This document shows positions 22,301 through 31,799 of a DNA stretch of 64,000 bases, in pieces. A program made the translations under genes and the position numbers. Source of the DNA: Amoebophrya sp. A120 (taxonomy: Eukaryota > Sar > Dinophyceae > Syndiniales > Amoebophryaceae); contig CAJINV010000010.1 of NCBI GenBank assembly GCA_905178155.1, positions 3,182,587-3,246,586 of the forward strand, read 5' to 3'. The notes under the pieces were generated by a model. That model did not search any database, had not been told where the DNA came from, and was given only the letters and a program-made list of their open reading frames with translations. How positions within the stretch are numbered: position 1 is the first letter of the stretch; each line of letters begins with the position of its first letter.

Positions 22301-22950
22301 GACTGCCGTGCCTGGTTCTTGATTTCCAACAGAGAGAGCTGCTTCTCAACCCCTGCTGGGGCCCCCGCCTTCGTAGAAATTTCACTTGGCCTCCTTGGCG
22401 TAGCCAAACTGCAACTGCTCCTTTCGTCTCCATATTTTTCGCCCGCGCTTCCACTTACGCGTGAAGACCCGCTGCTGCTCCGGCCGCTTCCCTTCGAGTC
22501 GCGCCTGCGATCTTCCTCATTTTCACTTTGGCTTGTCCCGGAACCACTGCCACTGCTGTAATACGAGCTGCTGTACCCCTCGTCTTCGTCCCCTTCCGAG
22601 GCCGGCGCGGAAGATGGTGCAACTGAGACCACAGTCCTCTGCAGTTGGTTCGACGCTGCACCAGCTGGTGTTCTTCCACCTGGGCGGCCTTGTTGAAGAA
22701 ACAGGCTAGTGTCGATGCGGAACCCGATAGCAGAAGTTGTTGTGCTTTTCCCCTTGATGGTGTTCGAAGACGCTCCACCTCCAGGGCTGGTTTCTCCTTC
22801 ACACAACGACCCGGGAACGAGCTCGCTAGTAACGTCCAACTCGTTATAATTTCCTCCACCGCAGAGACCCCCAATTCCGTCCGTTGCAGGAGCTCTGCCA
22901 CGACGAGATAAAGTCGCTTCGCCGGAGTCGCGCGAAGCGGAGATTCCCAT
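10305..22950 (-). CDS. G4: large protein with RanBP2-type zinc finger
   Basis: Starts MGISASRDSG at 22950, a possible N-myristoylation context (G2, S6). About 25 introners; joining exons by the TSD rule gives roughly 1,450 aa. The N-terminal 250 residues are Ser/Gly-rich. A globular region follows (PFSWKNFKFPG, QRYNYFNSQCEDYFSWFRKY, MYFALQFGNHLYLKLWIG, RIKNVEVRLNCPQFVDGQ) that I do not recognise. A RanBP2-type finger lies near residue 797: WKCSLC, ten residues, CAFC, with the expected Asn after the second Cys. Such fingers usually bind ubiquitin or RNA. The rest is low-complexity, with a basic segment and a final Cys-rich tail. The frame is secure from 22950 to about 14600. It is ambiguous across 13973-14597, and the C-terminus could instead end at 12510. 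Confidence 0.75.
10555..11060. repeat. Tandem repeat, three ~157-190-bp units with CACACCCC tracts
   Basis: GGGGTATGTAANGTGGCCGC recurs three times, each followed by a run of CACACCCC/CCGACA words of varying length. Nested inside the IE-6 element. Confidence 0.9.
11240..11680. repeat. Five-copy tandem repeat, ~96-bp hairpin unit
   Basis: GACCTAGGGGCC recurs at 11261, 11369, 11465, 11561 and 11657. Most units hold CCCTAGGTC paired with GACCTAGGG around a GGGGACTCGGTCCCC loop-stem, so each unit could fold into a strong hairpin. Confidence 0.9.
12384..12575. mobile_element. Degenerate introner (IE-2-like end)
   Basis: Weak flanks AACAA/AAGAC (3 of 5). The right end resembles IE-2 (CTAGACCCAGAC...TTTGATA). 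Removal by the same rule keeps G4 open (TISGL to VAST). Unremoved, a TGA at 12510-12512 would end the protein. Confidence 0.45.
12685..12932. mobile_element. IE-2 introner
   Basis: TSD CCAAT/CCACT (4 of 5). Removal joins ASEVD to LLEN in G4. Confidence 0.88.
12977..13155. mobile_element. IE-10 introner
   Basis: TSD GGGTG/GGGTG; ends TATCACAAGAAAAAG and its complement. Removal joins INTP to RYGN in G4. Confidence 0.92.
13200..13354. mobile_element. IE-1 introner
   Basis: TSD AGGTT/AGGTT. Removal joins ETGTW to VPRA in G4. Confidence 0.93.
13418..13729. mobile_element. IE-6 introner
   Basis: TSD GCTTT/GCTTT. Removal joins LPES to TNQI in G4. Confidence 0.93.
13973..14287. mobile_element. Introner, single-copy family
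   Basis: Inverted ends TATGAGATTGCA and TATGAGAATGCA; flanks CGCGG/CGGGA (3 of 5). Removal joins VAVP to NIDT in one frame, but that frame disagrees with the join at 14433-14597. Confidence 0.5.
14433..14597. mobile_element. Degenerate IE-1 introner
   Basis: Flanks CCTGG/TCTGC (3 of 5). Exact removal gives SPRKQ followed by NCCATVVP, open for about 50 codons but out of phase with the next element's join. Confidence 0.65.
14645..14737. mobile_element. Short 93-bp introner, single-copy family
   Basis: Inverted ends TATCGGGAGAAAA and TATCGGAGGAGAAA; flanks TACAT/CAAAC do not match well. Removal keeps G4 open (ADKFV to NVQV), where the unspliced frame stops. Confidence 0.55.
14796..15064. mobile_element. 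IE-2 introner
   Basis: TSD TGCTC/TCCTC (4 of 5). Removal joins QLEE to YQKR in G4. Confidence 0.88.
15111..15259. mobile_element. IE-1 introner
   Basis: TSD CGTAC/CGTAC. Removal joins GSTT to GTDQ in G4. Confidence 0.94.
15929..16202. mobile_element. IE-2 introner
   Basis: TSD TTGGC/TTGGC. Removal joins QRAK to VNKR in G4. Confidence 0.94.
16347..16596. mobile_element. IE-3 introner inside the zinc-finger codons
   Basis: TSD AACAC/AACAC. Removal joins WKCS to LCGG, creating the first Cys pair of the RanBP2-type finger. Confidence 0.95.
16926..17091. mobile_element. IE-1 introner
   Basis: TSD CCTCA/CCTCA. Removal joins RIEE to PIAV in G4. Confidence 0.94.
17249..17447. mobile_element. IE-11 introner
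   Basis: TSD CGAAC/CGAAC. Removal joins LSVR to PILT in G4. Confidence 0.93.
17649..17798. mobile_element. IE-1 introner
   Basis: TSD TTCCA/TTCCA. Removal joins LQFG to NHLY in G4. Confidence 0.94.
17842..19382. mobile_element. IE-11 introner carrying a nested transposon
   Basis: Flanks CCTCC/CCTTC (4 of 5). Ends match the 199-bp copy at 17249; a 1.33-kb TIR element is inserted in the middle. Removing everything joins NEG to VRDS in G4. Confidence 0.88.
18000..19331. mobile_element. Nested TIR transposon, TAA target duplication
   Basis: Near-identical inverted repeats of about 110 bp begin GAGTGGGGTAACAAACC and hold a 40-bp palindrome centred on CACCCGGCCGGGTG. TAA flanks both ends (17997-17999, 19332-19334). 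A direct repeat (GGCTTGGGTGGGTGG core) of about 70 bp occurs at 18131-18203 and 18905-18978. No transposase frame is credible, so it is probably non-autonomous. The 3-bp TAA duplication suits PIF/Harbinger (inference). Confidence 0.85.
19461..19757. mobile_element. IE-2 introner
   Basis: TSD AAGCC/AAGCC. Removal joins PWAL to CTSN in G4. Confidence 0.93.
19820..20072. mobile_element. IE-2 introner
   Basis: TSD AAGCA/AAGAA (4 of 5). Removal joins GDSW to SDGM in G4. Confidence 0.9.
20114..20435. mobile_element. IE-5 introner
   Basis: TSD ACACT/ACACT. Removal joins SHGV to SRTF in G4. Confidence 0.94.
20806..21067. mobile_element. IE-2 introner
   Basis: TSD AAGGG/AAGGG. Removal joins SVPF to SWKN in G4. 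Confidence 0.94.
21145..21333. mobile_element. Diverged IE-1 introner
   Basis: Flanks TCGGC/TGGGT (3 of 5); one end keeps ACGATACTTTTGCACAGG. Removal joins NQTQ to DCFP in G4. Confidence 0.75.
21383..21532. mobile_element. IE-1 introner
   Basis: TSD CTCGG/CTCGG. Removal joins TTAE to EFLT in G4. Confidence 0.94.
21664..21906. mobile_element. IE-2 introner
   Basis: TSD AATCG/AATCG. Removal joins NNLAI to LVKT in G4. Confidence 0.94.
22153..22279. mobile_element. IE-12 introner
   Basis: TSD CTGCA/CTGGA (4 of 5). Internal CCCATCCTCATCCA pairs with TGGATGGGGATGGG. Removal joins TPSS to TPRI in G4. Confidence 0.8.
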
Positions 22951-24011
22951 ATTATAGATACTACTAGCGCCTAGGTCTAGGTCTAGCTAGGGCTCCTAGC
23001 CTCACAATCGGATAATAAATTGAAACTGATGAAGATCTGATTGAAGATCGAGGATGACATCGTTGGCACGAAATAGAATGGTAAATGAACTTAACCCACA
23101 TTGTACTTAAGTTTAAATTATTCGCTTTGCGCGGCAATTGAAAAAAAACACGGCAGAGTCCTTGCATAAAAGGCAACATTTTTGTGTCCTCGTGTACATC
23201 AAATACCATAAATACAATGAAATTCAAATTTGACTAGGCAGGAGGTACCTCATATAGATCAAACGTTTGTGAGCTTCATATGAAGACTCCTGCCGTATTC
23301 GTGCTTCTCACACGACTTGTACTTAACGAAGACACGTAGAAACAACCCCACCACAGTGTTGACTTCGATCTGCGACCCCACCCACCTAGTAGCCCTCGTA
23401 GAGCTACACTGTCACTGCAGCATCCGCTTCGCCTTTTTCATTGTACCGCATCACAAACCAGCCGATTCGAGCGCAGAAGTCGTGCGCGCGCACTTCAGAT
23501 TTGACAGGACCGAACGCAGAAGAAACCACCGATAGCTCAGCAGAGTAGGACAACTAGAACTACAAAAACGACGATTATATGAAGGAATAGAATACTTCTA
23601 CTTGTTCAAACTGTGACAATGATATGTCGTTCCAGTTCCTATCGTAAAAAAGCCACAGATGTTGCTCAATTTGGTGACGTCGGCTCTCTACTTGAAGAAC
23701 AAACGTGGTATACGCAGGCCGGCTACTGCGATGAGCATGAAGTTATTCTTGCAATTATCGCTGGGAATCTTCCCTCCATTTCTGCATTGTTATTTGCGCG
23801 TCGGTAGAAGATTTTTAAACTGAAGAAATACGTGCAGCTGGTGCCTCTCGAAGGCGAAATTGTAGAAGATCTTGGTTGGTTGCAAGCAGGACGAGAAAGT
23901 CCACCTTGAAGTTTATTCGTCGTGCGAACAAATAAAGCTGTAACAGTAGGACCATCGATCAAGAGCAGTCAAGTAGGCCGCGCTAACAGTGATTCTTCGT
24001 GTTCTGCAGTT
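22951..24011. other. Intergenic region between G5 and G4
   Basis: No convincing coding region, RNA or repeat on either strand. It must hold the G4 5' leader and the G5 3' end. Confidence 0.6.
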
Positions 24012-26006
24012 CTACTGATCCACCTTCCGTTTTTTCGTCGAGCAAGAGCCGCTTTTAGTTTCACCCCCGACATCAACATCATCCTCCTCATGTGGTTCCT
24101 TTCCCATATCGCCACCCCCAGCCGCGGCCGCCTCAGCAGGACGAGAGTCAACATGCTGGTCCACCGCTTCTTCTACCTCAGGCGAGCCGCCACTCCCTGC
24201 GACAGCACTACAGCGGCCTACGCTTTTGTTATCATTGTCCGCGGCGCTCCTGCCTTGATTTTTTACTAGTTCATCTTCTACTGCCGGCACAACGCTCATT
24301 TCTTTTTTCAGCAAAACCTCTCCCTCGCACCGACTGCAGTGGCACTCAAAGTGCCAGTGCTTCAGCTTCTTCCGGCGGTCACACACCGTGTACTTCTCAC
24401 TGTCGTCCGTCATTTCCGGGTATGGATTGCAAAAGTGTCTGGGTCTGAAAGGTTGGAGCTTGTAATGCTAGCTCTCCATACCTAGGAAATCTGTATTGCA
24501 TGGCCAACAAAAGTCGCAGCCTCTTTCGTACATGCAAAGACGCAGTTTCTCATGCGAATTGCCTATGAGAAAGTGATCTGAAAATTTGTCATGCTGCGTC
24601 GCATTCCGAATTGTTTTCATCATCCACGTTTGAGCATCACAAGTTTCCAGACCCAGACATTTTTGCATTTGATACCGGGCAGTAGTTGATGGTGAGCTTC
24701 TCGCCCTTCTTCACGACGCGGTTCGTTTTCAGGTTTACCGTCGTCTGCGCGACGTCCTCCTCGTCCAACTCGACTTCAACGTTCGCGTCGCAATCATGAT
24801 TCAACAGGGAGAGCAACACAAACACCCCCTTGCGATTGGTCTGGCTGTGCGCAGTGGTCGTAAGGGTTGTGGTCGAGGTCGTGCTAGTAATTTTCGACAG
24901 CACATCATCGTGTTTTTGTTGTTCAACATCGTTGGTTTCACCCGCCGCGCCGGCCGTGTTTGCAGATGGGGTTGGTGCTGACGTTGCTGCATCACCACCC
25001 TTCAGTCCACGTTGCTGTTCTCCTCGCGCCTGCCCCAGCCCAATCCCATTCTGGCTGAGCCGCTCCGCGAGATTTTGCAGCAGATCCGGGCCTTTGATTT
25101 TCGAGTCCCAGATCTGAGTCGGGAACTTGTTGAAGGGCGCCATGTGGGACACCTTGGCCAACTCCTCGAAAATTTCCTGACTGCTCGTCTGGTGGAACTG
25201 AAAGACGGAGCTTTCCGGGATCGAGCACAGCCGCTCGAACGGGCGCAGAGCGTCGGCTAAATGCTTTTCGGACAGCTGCTGGTGTGTTGATGACTTATTC
25301 ACACTATGTATTCCAGAGTCGGCATCGTCGTTGGACAACTTGTTCTGAGCACGATCCTGCTCGTCGGGCAACTGTTCCGCGATTTGGCACAAGCAGGAAG
25401 CCAGCGCCAGGATTCCAACCTGCGTGTCCGGAGACCGGTCCAGCTGCCACTTTGCCCACGTTATGCATTGCAAAACAAGTATCGCAGTCGCACTAGTAAC
25501 AAGTACAACTTCATCTCGCATCACCAATTTAGAACCAAGAAGATGAAACAAAAGCGGTGGAGTTTGTCTTTGTCATGCTAAACAAGGTAGGAAAAGCAAA
25601 AGAGTTTTGATGTCACGCATGATTCCAAGTAGAAGTACAACGACTCCGATACTTTTGCACAGGACATACAGGTCTTCCACGGCAGGTGATCAAAAATCTG
25701 TTCGTAGAACGACAGAATCGCGGGGGTCGTGGTTCCTGTAAAAATATTCATGTTCTGCTGCTGTGATGTCGCAGGACCAGTGGTACAGTTAGTGGTCCAC
25801 AAGCTTTTCGCATGGGGCCAGCTCACGAGGGCGGACTCCTGCAAAAACCACTCGCCCCGCTCCAAATCCTTGCTCGCCACCAGGAAGCGGCCGGATTTCT
25901 CGTCGCACTTGACGTCGATGTAGTCGCTGAGCGTCGGCACGGAGGCGATGATTTGCCGGATCTCTCCGAGCTCGGTGTCATCCTGAATTTCGTGGACCAC
26001 CTTCAT
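24012..26006 (-). CDS. G5: SMYD/SET5-like protein lysine methyltransferase
   Basis: Two introners removed gives 507 aa. N-terminal SET part: GRFLVASKDLERGEWFLQES. SET core: SLLNHDCDANVEVEL (the NHxCxxN cofactor-site motif), then NLKTNRVVKKGEKLTINYC (GExLxxxY). Post-SET Cys cluster: RRKKLKHWHFECHCSRCEGE, a pattern typical of SMYD and SET5 proteins, which use S-adenosylmethionine to methylate lysines. No MYND finger is visible; the middle is a long helical insert plus low-complexity. The C-terminus ends KKRKVDQ, an SV40-like nuclear localisation motif. The NYCP to EMTD join across the element at 24421-24674 is what connects the SET core to the post-SET cysteines. Confidence 0.9.
24421..24674. 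mobile_element. IE-2 introner
   Basis: TSD CCGGG/CCGGG. Removal joins NYCP to EMTD, linking the SET core to the post-SET cysteines of G5. Confidence 0.95.
25462..25668. mobile_element. IE-1 introner
   Basis: TSD CACGT/CAGGT (4 of 5). Removal joins PWKTW to AKWQ in G5. Confidence 0.9.
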
Positions 26007-27155
26007 TTTATTCTCCTAGTTGGAACAATTCTTGGTGCAGCTGGACATCGAACCTCCCGTTGCAAGAACCGAAGATCGTGAGGCCACTTTTTGTCTTAGG
26101 TTGTCGTCGATAAATGCAACTAAGGGTCGAAGGGTCGTGGTTCACAACGTTGAAAAATACCAAGATGAAGTAAGCAAGAACAGCCTCGAGTTTATTTTAC
26201 GAGATGATTCGCTTTCTGCTTGATGACTCGGGGAATAGAATTTCTGTACAACCTAGAAGCGAGTTGTAGTATAATATGGCAAGAAACAAGGACCACGGGA
26301 AATGTTCTGCCAATTCCCGCTCAAGAAAAACGAATATACGAAAATCTCAATTACCTGCAGCGGTCGCGATAATTTTCAGAAGATGCAGAAGATGGCGATA
26401 GAGATAGACGAATTTGCATGATCGTGGCAGAGAGCGACAGATTGATAGAGCTGCAAGGCCTAAGTGCAATTTTTCTTGTATTTACATATCAATTTTAGTT
26501 CTTTGGTGGTGTGGAGCACGAGCGCCGTCGATCATTCAAGTTTTGCTTGTCATTGATGTTATGCGTGTGAAGTAGAACCCAATCTTGTAGTAAACATGGA
26601 TCGCCAGGTGGAAGAACTCTCGGGCTTGGCTTTTCAAGTTTCCACTGACTTTGTGATCAGGAAGATCTTTCTTCATCTTTCATTTCCATTTGTGATCGCC
26701 ATCATCAAGCCAAGTAGTAGTGTAGTAGTAGCAGGGCGAAATTAAATGCGATTCATTTCAAAGTTAAGTACGTGTTTATTAGAGGGCAGTTTCGCTTCAC
26801 GCATGACAGATTTGCCGGGTGAAGATAATCTTTCCCAGTTTCGGTTCATGCTAGAAGATCTCGACGTGAACGATTAATATTCCTCCTAAGTAGCAAGGAC
26901 TCGCTCCTGCATTGCGCTAGTGCTGTGATAGAGACTTAGTGACACTATCGCTTTAGGTGCAACACTATCGCCGTCAAGAACGCCAGTGCGAGATAGCGCA
27001 ATCAATACTGTGGCGTACAGTTATGCAACTGTCTTTATTTCTGTGCAATGCTACTACTTCAACACCGAGTGTATGAAGATATTGTACAGATGCAAGCTAC
27101 GGCTCAATTCAATTATAGCTTAGTCATGTTGATGTTTCACTTTCATTTTGTCGGC
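26007..27155. other. Intergenic region upstream of G5
   Basis: Nothing recognisable. Mixed composition, short frames only; contains the G5 5' leader and G6 3' region. Confidence 0.6.
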
Positions 27156-28304
27156 TCAGTTCGATACTTTATGTTTGGATGTCCTTTCGTCCCCCTCCCC
27201 TTCGTAAACGGACCCAGGGTACCCATTTGAATTCGTCGACTCATACACAGATTTCAAATTTCCAATGCCTCCCTTCTGTCCTCGCACATCTGCACCATAT
27301 GGAAGCGTCAGGTTTGAAATCGTCAAAGTTGAAATAATTTAAATGCATAAAATGCGATACAAGAAAAAGTGACTCTATTGCAGAGGCCCCACGAGAGGCA
27401 GATTATAGTGTTGGTAAGGGTCAAGAGTTGGACTGCTGACTAGCATGACAGAAGGCAGCTCTTTTGCCCTAAACCGCATGACAGACTCGCTTCCATGACC
27501 GGGAAAATTTGTCATGCACCGACTACAAACTGTAGGTCTAACTGGTATCCGTTTTATGCATGACAAAGTATTTCAACTTTGACGATTTCAAACCTGACAC
27601 ATCCATACACCAATTCGCGAAGATATCGAAGAGGAAGTTGCCACTGCGCCGCCGTGCCCACCCGTGGTGCTTGACAGAATAAAGTACACTTGCTTCACTG
27701 ACAGGTCGAAGTACAGCGCCAAAATCGTCAAGCCCAGGGTGACTGCGAAGAAGAAGAAGAACAAACTCCGGTTGAGAAACAGGCTGGTAATGGAGAAAAA
27801 GACGCCATGAGAGTGTTGGAAGTCACTCACCCGCCGCATCCGTCTCGTATTATGCAATGTAAATTTCCTGTACATGTACAAAATGCATGACAAATTTTGC
27901 TAACTTGCAGTGTGCAACTTGTCAGGCTACACTAGGATTGAAGGCAGATTTTGTCATGCAGAGACAGCATTTGTACGTGTACAGGAAATTTACTGCGGAT
28001 ACGTATAGTCCGTGGAGTACAAGATGGAGGCGGACACGCGTGGCAAATTTCCGTTTTCGAATATTCTCTGAAAATCTACCATCCCCTTCCCCATCCATTT
28101 TCTGCATGACAAACACCGAATTCGCTACATGTTTTGCATGACAAATTGGATGGGAATGCTTAATTTTCAGGGGATATCGAAGTAGCTGGAAAAAGACGTA
28201 GAAGAACCAGTATCGGGATAGATGATTCCTACGTCTCGTTGCTGGTGGTCGTGAAGCGGCCCGGGGGCCGGGGAGGACAACTGAGCAATGATCTTTATTT
28301 TCAT
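27156..28304 (-). CDS. G6: single-span membrane protein, unknown function
   Basis: ATG at 28302-28304, TGA at 27156-27158. Removing three introners with their TSDs gives 558 nt, 185 aa, exactly divisible by three. A polar N-terminus of about 75 residues is followed by one strong hydrophobic segment (SLFFFFFAVTLGLTILALYF) and a Ser/Gly-rich polar tail. No signal peptide is apparent and no family is recognised. A rival frame at the 5' end (YWFFYVFFQLL) is open in exon 1 but meets a stop after the TSD-exact joins, so I prefer this one. Confidence 0.6.
27298..27607. mobile_element. IE-6 introner
   Basis: TSD CACCA/CACCA. Removal joins SRIG to ADVR in G6. Confidence 0.92.
27851..28001. mobile_element. 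IE-13 introner
   Basis: TSD CGTAT/CGTAT; ends share TGTAAATTTCCTGTACATG. Removal joins TDYT to RRMR in G6. Only copy of this family in the window. Confidence 0.92.
28062..28176. mobile_element. IE-12 introner
   Basis: TSD TCGAA/TCGAA; ends TATTCTCTGAAAAT and near-complement. Internal CCATCCCC. Removal joins SSYF to ENGN in G6. Confidence 0.88.
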
Positions 28305-28509
28305 TTGTCATCATGCGTTTGAATTTGATCAATTGATGATGCGACATTTGGACGACCAAATTGCTGCTTTGGCTGCACCACGCGCACGCTCCTGTCCTTC
28401 GTGGATAAGTAAATCATCATCAGAAGTAGCAGCTGTTCTACTGCACGAACTCAATGTCGTGAAGGTGCGAAAAGCTCAACTCGATTTGTCGCGGAACTAC
28501 TCCTACTCG

Positions 28510-30652
28510 TCATCGTGAACCAGATGCAAAAACAAATTTAGCCACCTGCATATTCCTGCTGTCAAAGGTAAACAATTTGTGATCGATCGGCAGCCCGCTA
28601 TCTATGGCGTTCTCAACTGTTACACTCTCAACTGTTACATGGATTTGTCGTGCAAAAACAGCAATAGGGAAAGGGGAAAGCTTGCAAGTCTTGCATCACA
28701 AATTTGGCACGGATTTAGATGCTGTTATAGCCATTCGATGATTTGTCATGCGAAGCAGCTTGATTGTCTTGCGGATCGGGATCGTGGTCATTTTGCATGA
28801 CAAATCATGTAACAGCTGAGAATGTAACATATGAGAACGCCATACTATCTGGATCGATGTTTGACGCCAGCATCTTTTCACTATCAAAGGCAAAAGCAAT
28901 ATCGTGCTACTAGAACAAGTGCTGGCTCTTGTTGTGATCGGACTTACAAACTTCCCCAGCGCGGTAAGTGATGCAGATTTAGATAGAACAAAGAGATTTG
29001 GATTTGCACCATGTGCATATCATGTGTGATTATTATGTAGAAAGATGGCGAGCGCGAGGAGTAGTACGATACTTTTGCACATTTGATACTCTTGCACAAA
29101 CTGCAATCGCGCATCGTCGAAGCTGAGAAATTCCTCTTCTGCGCCGTTTCTCCATTGCAAATATGTAAATCTGGATCGGAATCTGTGTTGCGAAAGCTGA
29201 ACGACAAGTAGGAAATCCATGATGCATATAGTAGGAGCGACCGCTTTTTCTGCTGTCGTGCAGCGAGAGAGTTTGTCATGCACAATGGAATGCGGTTGCA
29301 TACGCATTCGCAAGAAGAAGAAGAAGAACAACAAAGCAAAATATAATGCGGCCAAGCCGCTTCAGACGTTTCATTGTCATTTCTGCCATCCCATAGTACA
29401 ACAGCTCAGTATGACAAATCGCGTGCCTCTATCCAAGCCCAGACATGTTTGCAATTGATACCGTTATTTCCGCTTTTCCGCTGCATCAGATCCTCAATCT
29501 CCTTGAGGTGGTCGTAGCCCTATGCATCGCAAAAGTATCGCACTACTTAGTACAAATTGCATGCGTCACAAATTGACTTAATGCGAAAATTCCTTAACAA
29601 GTAGCAAAGTTGTAATGCATAAACGCAGTTAGTATGTAGTGAGGTCACCGAACGGTTCTAACCGGGGAGTTTTTTTGCCACCCAGACAGCAAAACGACCG
29701 GCAGTTTTCAAGCGGGCGGAAGTGTTTTTTGACAAAAAAGATTTTCAATTATTAAGTGGCTTTGGCTTTGTCGGCACCGAATCGCCAGCGGATTCTATCG
29801 CTCGCCGCTGGGTAAAACGACGCAGGGGAGCCAGCGAAAGCGGCGCCCTTCTGAGGGCCCCACCGCCTTGATTTCTGGCGGTTTGGGGCGCCCAAAAAGA
29901 CACGCGAAAAAAACGCGCCCAGAATCAGAATAGCGAAACAGCATGGCACGGCCGCGATTTCGGAGCATTTTGGGCGACCTCGAAAGCGGCCGCATTTTCG
30001 CCGGCTTCAGAGCCTGGGAAGCTTTGCAAAAAGCGCCGGCTAGAAAAATAAAAACGCAAAAAAGCAAAAGCGCGCCAGACGCGCAAAGCCAATCCGCATG
30101 CTAGGGGCCCGATTTTTCTTCGCTTTTTGGGGACCCCCCGTGGCACCCGAATCGGCCCCATAGCGTGGGGGCTGGCATTCGGAAAGGAATATCGGGAATT
30201 TGCCAAAATTTGCTACGTTTAGCAAGCGGCCGCCATACCGTGCGGCCTAACGTTACTCACGGCGGTATGGCGAGTCCAGAAAAAGCAAAGCCGCGGCCAT
30301 GGCGGCGGCCGGCGGGCAAGAAAACGCCCACGACCTCACTACCCCCGCCCCGGCGGCTATATTTGGTACTAGTTAAGGATACTTTTGCACAGGATAAGCC
30401 ACGGCTCTCGGCTATTTCCAGATCGAAGTTCTCGCTGGACCGCCCGAGAATGGTGACTGATGGTGGAGGCACAGCTTCTCCTATAATTCCCGTCGTGCCT
30501 TTCTTGTCCGATGTAGTTGGAGACGCAGACGCAGTCGTGAAAAGGCCTGGTTGTACTGCTGGTAATTTGTCATTCGTGTCGTCAGCGAAAGGGTTAATGT
30601 GATTGTCAGCAGCACGGTCAGATGAAACAAAAATATCAGGGGGTTCCTTCAT
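28510..30652 (-). CDS. G7: 161-aa unknown protein
   Basis: ATG at 30650-30652, TGA at 28510-28512. Four introners removed gives 486 nt, exactly 161 codons plus stop. The N-terminal half is disordered (MKEPPDIFVSSDRAADN, then Thr/Pro-rich). The C-terminal half is acidic and helical (DHLKEIEDLMQRKSG, FDDARLQFVQE, IDPDSGLPIDHKLFTFDS). No family is recognised. More than three quarters of the gene is intron. Confidence 0.6.
28603..28844. mobile_element. IE-4 introner
   Basis: TSD CTATC/CTATC. Removal joins DPDS to GLPI in G7. Confidence 0.93.
28882..29088. mobile_element. Degenerate IE-1 introner
   Basis: Ends TATCAAAGGCAAAAGCAATA and CTTTTGCACATTTGATA; flanks do not match well. Removal joins FVQE to KMLA in G7. 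Confidence 0.65.
29149..29460. mobile_element. IE-2 introner with mutated first base pair
   Basis: TSD CCGTT/CCGTT, but the left end begins TCT rather than TAT. Removal joins NNG to AEEE in G7. Confidence 0.88.
29521..30396. mobile_element. IE-1 introner with GC-rich insertion, 876 bp
   Basis: TSD AGCCC/AGCCA (4 of 5). Normal IE-1 ends enclose about 700 bp of unrelated GC-rich DNA. Removal joins ESRGY to DHLK in G7. Confidence 0.85.
29636..30342. repeat. GC-rich insertion inside IE-1 introner
   Basis: Bounded by GTAGTGAGGTC and its complement GACCTCACTAC (11-bp inverted ends). Internally rich in GCGGCCGCC-type words and purine runs. No clear target duplication and no coding frame, so its nature is uncertain. 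Confidence 0.55.
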
Positions 30653-31799
30653 CTTGTTGTTTTTTTTACTTGGTTCACTTCTTTTTCGTCGTCACAAACA
30701 CATCAAGCAGTAAGTTGGAATGCTTTGACTTTTGCTATTGTCCGATATACTTGCTTGGAAATCGGAAACAGAGACTCTAGTACGAAGACGCCCTAGCGGT
30801 CACGAACCCATCTGCCACATAACATTCGCTTTATGGTATGAAAAAGCAAGCCAAAGCCGAGACAAACGATAGAGACGAGGATTCGGGAGCGGCCGGCACC
30901 CCATTTAGTACGCACGAAAAAGGGAAAGCACTTGTAGCAATGTAGAAAGATGAAAAATGTTGACAGGCAATGATTTATCAAAGACGACGACGAATAGAGG
31001 GCGAACAAAGCCTCTACTACTTTCCCAAACCGACCTCTTCGGACGGTCGTAGAAGTGGATGTAGCCTCCAAAATTATACACTTAGCTCAGTTCTGAAATC
31101 ACAAGTAGTCTGGTTGAATGAGAATCAGAATGCTCAATCAGATGCCTTGTTATGCTAAAAAAACTATACAAGCCGAAGGTCATAACCAACAAGCCGAATA
31201 AAGTTATCATGCCAAAAAATGCAAATACAATGAAAAGAGTAGCCAAAACAAATCGTGAGGTTGAAGGTGTTCTTGTTCTATCTTCTGTAATTGCGGCGCT
31301 GAGTAGAAAACGAAAAGGAAAACCAAAACGCGATGGAGGTTCTGGTTTCCTCCTTGTCCTTTTGTCGTTGTCTATATTAGTGAAAATCCGAATAAAAACA
31401 ATGGTGCAAAGTTGTCGATACAAACTATGATATAATGATAATCCGATTCGTTTTCTGATACGATATCTCCTCCGTGTGGTTTTGACCACGAGGTGGTCGT
31501 CTTGAAAGACTTCTAGACTGACAGAATTATGGCGCCATGAAACTATATCTGTTTAAGTACTTACTCTTACATTAATGTATGGTTTGCAAGTTACTTAACT
31601 CGAGATGAGCAGTGGGAAGAAGCATATGAAATGAAAAATCGCCAATCCAGGCCGAGGCCTGTAGGGTTAATGACATTGTACACCTACACAGAAGCTGCAT
31701 GCATGTTGAATATAGGAAAAGGAATCCGAATCTCTACGTAAAACTGAAACACTACAAACAATAACAATGATAGTCTGGGATTCCACATATTATAACAAC
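30653..31799. other. Intergenic region between G8 and G7
   Basis: AT-rich. A hydrophobic minus-strand frame (31082-31489, no ATG) and a Lys/Arg-rich plus-strand frame (31152-31430) overlap, but neither is convincing. Confidence 0.55.

Noticed and set aside
28305-28359. Alternative start for G6 reading MTNENKDHC
   Set aside because: That frame meets a stop after the TSD-exact joins, while the MKIKIIAQ frame stays open for 185 codons.
28907-29086. GT-AG or AG-ended alternatives for the second-last G7 intron
   Set aside because: Several in-frame choices exist here; the eroded IE-1 ends at 28882 and 29088 fit the family better.
31082-31489. 135-codon hydrophobic frame; overlapping plus-strand Lys/Arg-rich frame
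   Set aside because: No ATG for the first, AT-rich composition, no introners and no recognisable family; hydrophobicity is expected from T-rich codons.
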